A stretch of 64,000 nt of DNA, taken from Lampropedia aestuarii (GTDB taxonomy: Bacteria > Pseudomonadota > Gammaproteobacteria > Burkholderiales > Burkholderiaceae_C). Position numbers and translations under genes: made by a program. Below are positions 60,598-64,000 of this stretch, in pieces. The first letter of the stretch is position 1. Each line of letters opens with the position of its first letter. Where the stretch lies: assembly GCF_004803635.1 (NCBI RefSeq), contig NZ_SSWX01000018.1:1-64000 (forward strand), read 5' to 3'. The notes under the pieces are model-generated. The model was not told where the DNA came from. It ran no database searches and saw only the letters and a list, made by a program, of their open reading frames with translations.

Positions 60598-63033
60598 GTG
60601 CGAGACCACATCGACCATGCCCGAGCCCTTGCCAGTATCGACCGTCACCACTGGCGTGGCAGCCACAATCACATCGTCTTCGGTCAAAGCCACAGGCTGG
60701 CGCACCAGCGCATGCTTGAGTACCTGATCAAACCATTTGACCGGAATAATCTCCAGGCCATTGCGCACCACATCGGGCAGCTCTTGCAAGTCCTTGACGT
60801 TTTCCTCAGGGATCAAGGCAGTCTTGATACCACCGCGCAATGCCGCCAGCAGCTTCTCTTTCAAGCCACCAATCGCAGTAATTTCGCCGCGCAAGGTGAT
60901 CTCGCCGGTCATGGCCACATCGGCACGCACGGGAATGCCTGTCAGAGCCGACACAAAGGCTGTGGCCATCGCCGCTCCGGCGCTTGGACCATCTTTAGGC
61001 GTCGCCCCATCTGGCACGTGGATATGCACGTCTTTCTTGTCGAAATCGACCGGCTGAATGCCCAGCTGCAATGCGCGGCTGCGCACCACGGTGCGAGCGG
61101 CCTCAACCGACTCTTTCATCACATCGCCCAGCGAACCGGTGCGGGTCACCAGGCCTTTACCCGGCATGGTCACAGCCTCGATGGTCAGCAAATCGCCACC
61201 CACCTCAGTCCAAGCCAAACCGACGACTTGGCCCACTTGGTCGTCTTTCTCAGCACGGCCGTAATTGAATTTGCGCACCCCCAGGAATTCGGACAAATTC
61301 TCGGCATTGACCTGCACCGGCGCCTGCATTTGCTTGAGCTGGATGCCTTTGACAGCTTTGCGGCAAATGCGTGAGATTTCGCGCTCCAAAGAGCGCACAC
61401 CGGCCTCGCGTGTGTAGTAACGCACGATGTCGCGCACCGCCTCTTCGCTCACCTCCAGCTCGTTGGCTTTGACGCCGTTGTTGCTGATTTGCTTGGGCAA
61501 CAGGTAGCGCTGGGCAATATGGAGTTTTTCATCCTCGGTATAGCCCGAGAGCCGAATCACCTCCATCCGGTCCAGCAGCGCTGGCGGAATGTTCATGCTG
61601 TTGGACGTCGCAACAAACATCACATCCGAGAGGTCGAAATCGACTTCTGCGTAGTGGTCGGCAAAGTGGCTGTTTTGCTCAGGATCGAGCACCTCCAGCA
61701 ACGCACTGGATGGATCGCCACGGAAGTCGGCGCCGAGTTTGTCAATCTCGTCGAGCAGGAACAACGGGTTGCGAGTGCCTACTTTGCTGAGGTTTTGCAG
61801 GATTTTCCCCGGCATCGCACCAATATAGGTGCGGCGGTGGCCACGGATTTCTGCCTCATCGCGCATGCCGCCCAAAGCCATGCGCACGTATTTGCGCCCA
61901 GTGGCTTTGGCAATCGACTGGCCCAACGAGGTTTTACCCACGCCAGGAGGGCCGACCAGGCACAGAATGGGCGACTTGACCTTGTCAACGCGTTGCTGCA
62001 CTGCCAGGTGCTCAAGAATGCGCTCTTTGACCTTGTCCAGACCGTAGTGGTCTTCGTTGAGGATTTTTTCGGCCGCTTCCAAATTCTTTTTGATTTTGGT
62101 TTTCTTGGCCCAAGGCAAGCCCACGAGCACATCAAGGTAGTTGCGCACCACCGAGGCCTCGGCCGACATCGGCGACATCATTTTGAGCTTTTTGATCTCT
62201 GCATCGGCTTTTTTGCGTGCATCGGCAGTCATCTTGGCGTCGCTGATTTTTTTCTCAAGCTCTTCCATATCGGCGCCGTCTTCGCCCTCGCCCAACTCTT
62301 TCTGAATGGCCTTGACTTGCTCGTTCAGATAGAAGTCGCGCTGGTTTTTCTCCATCTGGCGTTTGACACGGCCACGGATGCGCTTGTCGATTTGCAGGAT
62401 ATCGACTTCCGAGCTCAATTGCTCCAGCAGCATTTCAAGACGCTGGGCAGGATCAATGGTTTGCAGCAACTCCTGCTTGATTTCCAGCTTGGCAGGCAAA
62501 TGCGCCATGATGGTGTCGGCCAGCCGACCTGCATCCTCAATGCCAGCAATCGACGTGGCAATGTCTTGCGGGATTTTTTTATTCAGCTTGGCGTACTGCT
62601 CAAACTGCTGCATCACAGCGCGCCGCATGGCTTCGAGCTCAGAAACTTCGCCCTGGAGCTCGCCAGCCACCATGGGGGCAACACTGGCTTCAAAATGGGT
62701 TTCGGTCTCGACCACGCTATTGAGCAAGGCGCGCTCCTGCCCCTCGACCAGCACCTTGACAGTGCCATCGGGCAATTTCAGCATTTGCACAATAGTGGCG
62801 ATACAACCGATCTCAAACAGATCTTCGGTTTTAGGGTCGTCCTGGGAAGCGGTCTTTTGTGACACCAAGACAATGCGGCGCTCCTGGTCCATCGCCATCT
62901 CAAGCGCTTTGATGCTTTTGGCGCGCCCCACGAACAATGGCACCACCATGCTGGGAAACACCACCACATCCCGCAGTGGCAAAAGTGGCAGCGTAATACT
63001 TGAGCCTGCCTGAGCTTGGAATTGGTTTGTCAT
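60595..63033 (-). CDS. lon: ATP-dependent protease Lon
   Basis: Cytosolic AAA+ serine protease of 812 residues, degrading misfolded and regulatory proteins. N domain (LPLLPLRDVVVFPSMVVPLFVGR), Walker A GPPGVGKTS, sensor region, and the Ser-Lys protease domain with the catalytic Ser in PKDGPSAGAAMA. AGGTGAT lies upstream of the ATG. A sigma-32-type promoter is present at 63063-63089. The usual tig-clpP-clpX neighbours are not here; apaH is upstream. The stop codon lies in repeat R1h. Confidence 0.97.
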   Translation of the reverse strand: MTNQFQAQAGSSITLPLLPLRDVVVFPSMVVPLFVGRAKSIKALEMAMDQERRIVLVSQKTASQDDPKTEDLFEIGCIATIVQMLKLPDGTVKVLVEGQERALLNSVVETETHFEASVAPMVAGELQGEVSELEAMRRAVMQQFEQYAKLNKKIPQDIATSIAGIEDAGRLADTIMAHLPAKLEIKQELLQTIDPAQRLEMLLEQLSSEVDILQIDKRIRGRVKRQMEKNQRDFYLNEQVKAIQKELGEGEDGADMEELEKKISDAKMTADARKKADAEIKKLKMMSPMSAEASVVRNYLDVLVGLPWAKKTKIKKNLEAAEKILNEDHYGLDKVKERILEHLAVQQRVDKVKSPILCLVGPPGVGKTSLGQSIAKATGRKYVRMALGGMRDEAEIRGHRRTYIGAMPGKILQNLSKVGTRNPLFLLDEIDKLGADFRGDPSSALLEVLDPEQNSHFADHYAEVDFDLSDVMFVATSNSMNIPPALLDRMEVIRLSGYTEDEKLHIAQRYLLPKQISNNGVKANELEVSEEAVRDIVRYYTREAGVRSLEREISRICRKAVKGIQLKQMQAPVQVNAENLSEFLGVRKFNYGRAEKDDQVGQVVGLAWTEVGGDLLTIEAVTMPGKGLVTRTGSLGDVMKESVEAARTVVRSRALQLGIQPVDFDKKDVHIHVPDGATPKDGPSAGAAMATAFVSALTGIPVRADVAMTGEITLRGEITAIGGLKEKLLAALRGGIKTALIPEENVKDLQELPDVVRNGLEIIPVKWFDQVLKHALVRQPVALTEDDVIVAATPVVTVDTGKGSGMVDVVSH

Positions 63034-63062
63034 AAAGAGATCACCTGTAAATATACGAGCCA

Positions 63063-63089
63063 GTTCGGGGCAGAGCTGGGAAATTCAAG
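63063..63089 (-). promoter_or_regulatory. Heat-shock (sigma-32) promoter of lon
   Basis: On the minus strand: CTTGAA (63084-63089), a 13-base spacer and CCCCGAAC (63063-63070). This agrees with the CTTGAA-N13-CCCCATNT consensus except for the end of the -10. It is 30 bases upstream of the lon ATG. lon is a heat-shock gene in proteobacteria. Confidence 0.65.
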
Positions 63090-63495
63090 AGTCGGCCTGG
63101 ATGCATTCACCCGGCCTTGGCACGCCATCCTCATCACAACCATCGCAGCGCCGCAGTGAAGCAGCGCACAGAGCAGTCTGCAACCCCTTGTTTTTACATG
63201 AATTGCAATCACTAAAAACGTCAGAGCACCGGGGTTGGTCTGCCCAATTGCCATGCAGACAGGCCTGTTGCCGCAATTACGGCCAACGTCGCGCAACAGC
63301 CTTGTTAAAAAACGCCCACTGCGCCACTGATATAGATGTTCGCTACCAGTTTGCTGTTGATCATACGAGCAAATTTTGTGAATATATTGCAATAGCACGA
63401 GAAAGCACAGCGGCTATCTGGACTTCTAAGAACGTGCGCGCATTTGCATCACTGTCTGCGCGCCATCTGAAATGGCCAGGTGCTCGCGCAGCCAT
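63090..63495. other. Gene-free region between apaH and lon
   Basis: No credible gene. The part at about 63330-63430 is more AT-rich than its surroundings, with an open plus-strand frame (DIDVRYQFAVDHTSKFCEYI...) that lacks a start and ribosome binding site; it may be a remnant. The lon promoter lies at its left end. Confidence 0.3.
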
Positions 63496-64000
63496 TCATC
63501 CCGGGGTTTGCGCCGCCTCGCAATGCGTTTGAATGAATTCGCGAGATGCCAGACTCGCCTCCAAACGCAATGCGGTCAAACAACCGCCCCAGACACAACC
63601 GGTATCCAAAGCGATCAAATGTGGGCGGTTTTGCAAGCCCAGTGTTGACCAGTGCCCAAACGCAATCGCCTCCTGCGCACTCTGCCTGCCAGGTACTTCA
63701 AACCAGGGCATCAGCCCTGCAGGGGCCTGCTCAGCCCCCTCGTTGCTGTCAAAATCCATTCGCCCTTGCGCCGAACAAAAGCGCAAACGTGTCAGCGCAT
63801 TGACAATCACTCGCAGGCGCTCCATCCCACCCAAGTCATCACGCCAAACATCAGGCTGGTTGCCGTACATGTGCTGCAAAAAGACTTTGCAGCGCTCTTC
63901 ATCCGCCAGTACCTGGTGCACCTCCGCTGCCAGCTCACAGGCCTTGGCCGCACTCCACTGCGGCAGCAAACCCGCATGCACCAGCAGCAAAGACGCATCT
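63496..64000 (-). CDS. apaH: Bis(5'-nucleosyl)-tetraphosphatase (symmetrical), 5' end outside window
   Basis: C-terminal 168 or so residues of ApaH, which hydrolyses Ap4A to two ADP. Visible are DASLLLVHAGLLPQWS (a metal-site His of the calcineurin-like fold), MYGNQPDVW, VNALTRLRFCSAQGRMDF and the C-terminal FGHWSTLGLQNRPHLIALDTGCVWGGCLTALRL with its metal His and conserved Asp. The gene runs off the right edge, so its start is not seen. Confidence 0.93.
   Translation of the reverse strand, partial: DASLLLVHAGLLPQWSAAKACELAAEVHQVLADEERCKVFLQHMYGNQPDVWRDDLGGMERLRVIVNALTRLRFCSAQGRMDFDSNEGAEQAPAGLMPWFEVPGRQSAQEAIAFGHWSTLGLQNRPHLIALDTGCVWGGCLTALRLEASLASREFIQTHCEAAQTPG

Noticed and set aside
61489-62862. 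457-codon plus-strand open frame opposite lon
   Set aside because: Antisense shadow of Lon; no ribosome binding site and biased composition.

Overview
The window looks like chromosomal DNA of a Burkholderiales betaproteobacterium, most likely of the Comamonadaceae. The basis is gene content and order: corC-lnt-glyQ, lptF-lptG divergent from pepA, alr divergent from lplT, lptA-lptB-rpoN, ispD-ispF, a glnK-amtB pair with a sigma-54 promoter, and SoxR used as a local regulator of an efflux pump. Base composition is moderately GC-rich, with one clearly AT-rich patch at about 45.9-46.15 kb. There is no rRNA, prophage, complete insertion sequence or CRISPR array. I see one tRNA, tRNA-Gly(GCC).

Layout. 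0-12.3 kb: a PagL-type lipid A deacylase, a LysR regulator divergent from an old yellow enzyme, an RND efflux operon (membrane fusion lipoprotein, pump, outer-membrane channel) divergent from soxR, an MFS transporter and a YdjM-like membrane protein. 12.3-19.4 kb: glyQ (no glyS beside it), lnt, corC, a GNAT enzyme and comM. 19.4-25.4 kb: glnK-amtB under a sigma-54/NtrC-type control region, ppk2, an unassigned beta-barrel, engB and a CopZ-like protein. 25.6-41.4 kb: lptG-lptF / pepA, a PhyH-type oxygenase, a phospholipase D lipoprotein, an isolated yejB-like permease, alr / lplT, a MurU-like nucleotidyltransferase, a TPR protein, an MscS-like protein and a DUF1275 protein. 41.4-52.5 kb: lptA-lptB-rpoN-rlmL, tatD, ispD-ispF, an AEC transporter, a GNAT enzyme, a TlpA-like protein and a nitronate monooxygenase. 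52.5-58 kb: a magnesium locus (leader peptide, small MgtE-N-like protein, mgtE, mgtC, histidine kinase, response regulator, PAP2 phosphatase). 58-64 kb: an aldehyde dehydrogenase, RidA, tRNA-Gly, lon with a heat-shock promoter, and a partial apaH cut by the window end.

The most interesting signals are outside the large genes. (1) The mgtE 5' region carries a well-placed ribosome binding site and a 22-residue leader peptide starting MDPDPNWPD. This resembles the acidic/proline start of enterobacterial MgtL (MEPDP...). Upstream are three segments able to form mutually exclusive hairpins, and a second pair of competing hairpins abuts the mgtE ribosome binding site. I read this as a candidate Mg2+-sensing attenuator, which I do not know to be described for mgtE. 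(2) A nested-palindrome repeat family, R1, has about nine copies; the best is 266 bp with perfect 26-bp inverted ends. Several copies begin exactly at or within a few bases of a stop codon, as if the element is a 3'-end module. (3) Ten perfect copies of a 7-bp repeat lie in the comM upstream region. (4) An AT-rich patch behind tatD holds two related fragments of a foreign-looking gene.

Themes that connect genes: envelope biogenesis (pagL, lnt, lptA/B/F/G, lplT, MurU-like, PLD, PAP2), nitrogen control (rpoN in the same window as the sigma-54-dependent glnK-amtB), redox stress (SoxR and its pump) and magnesium homeostasis (corC, mgtE, mgtC).
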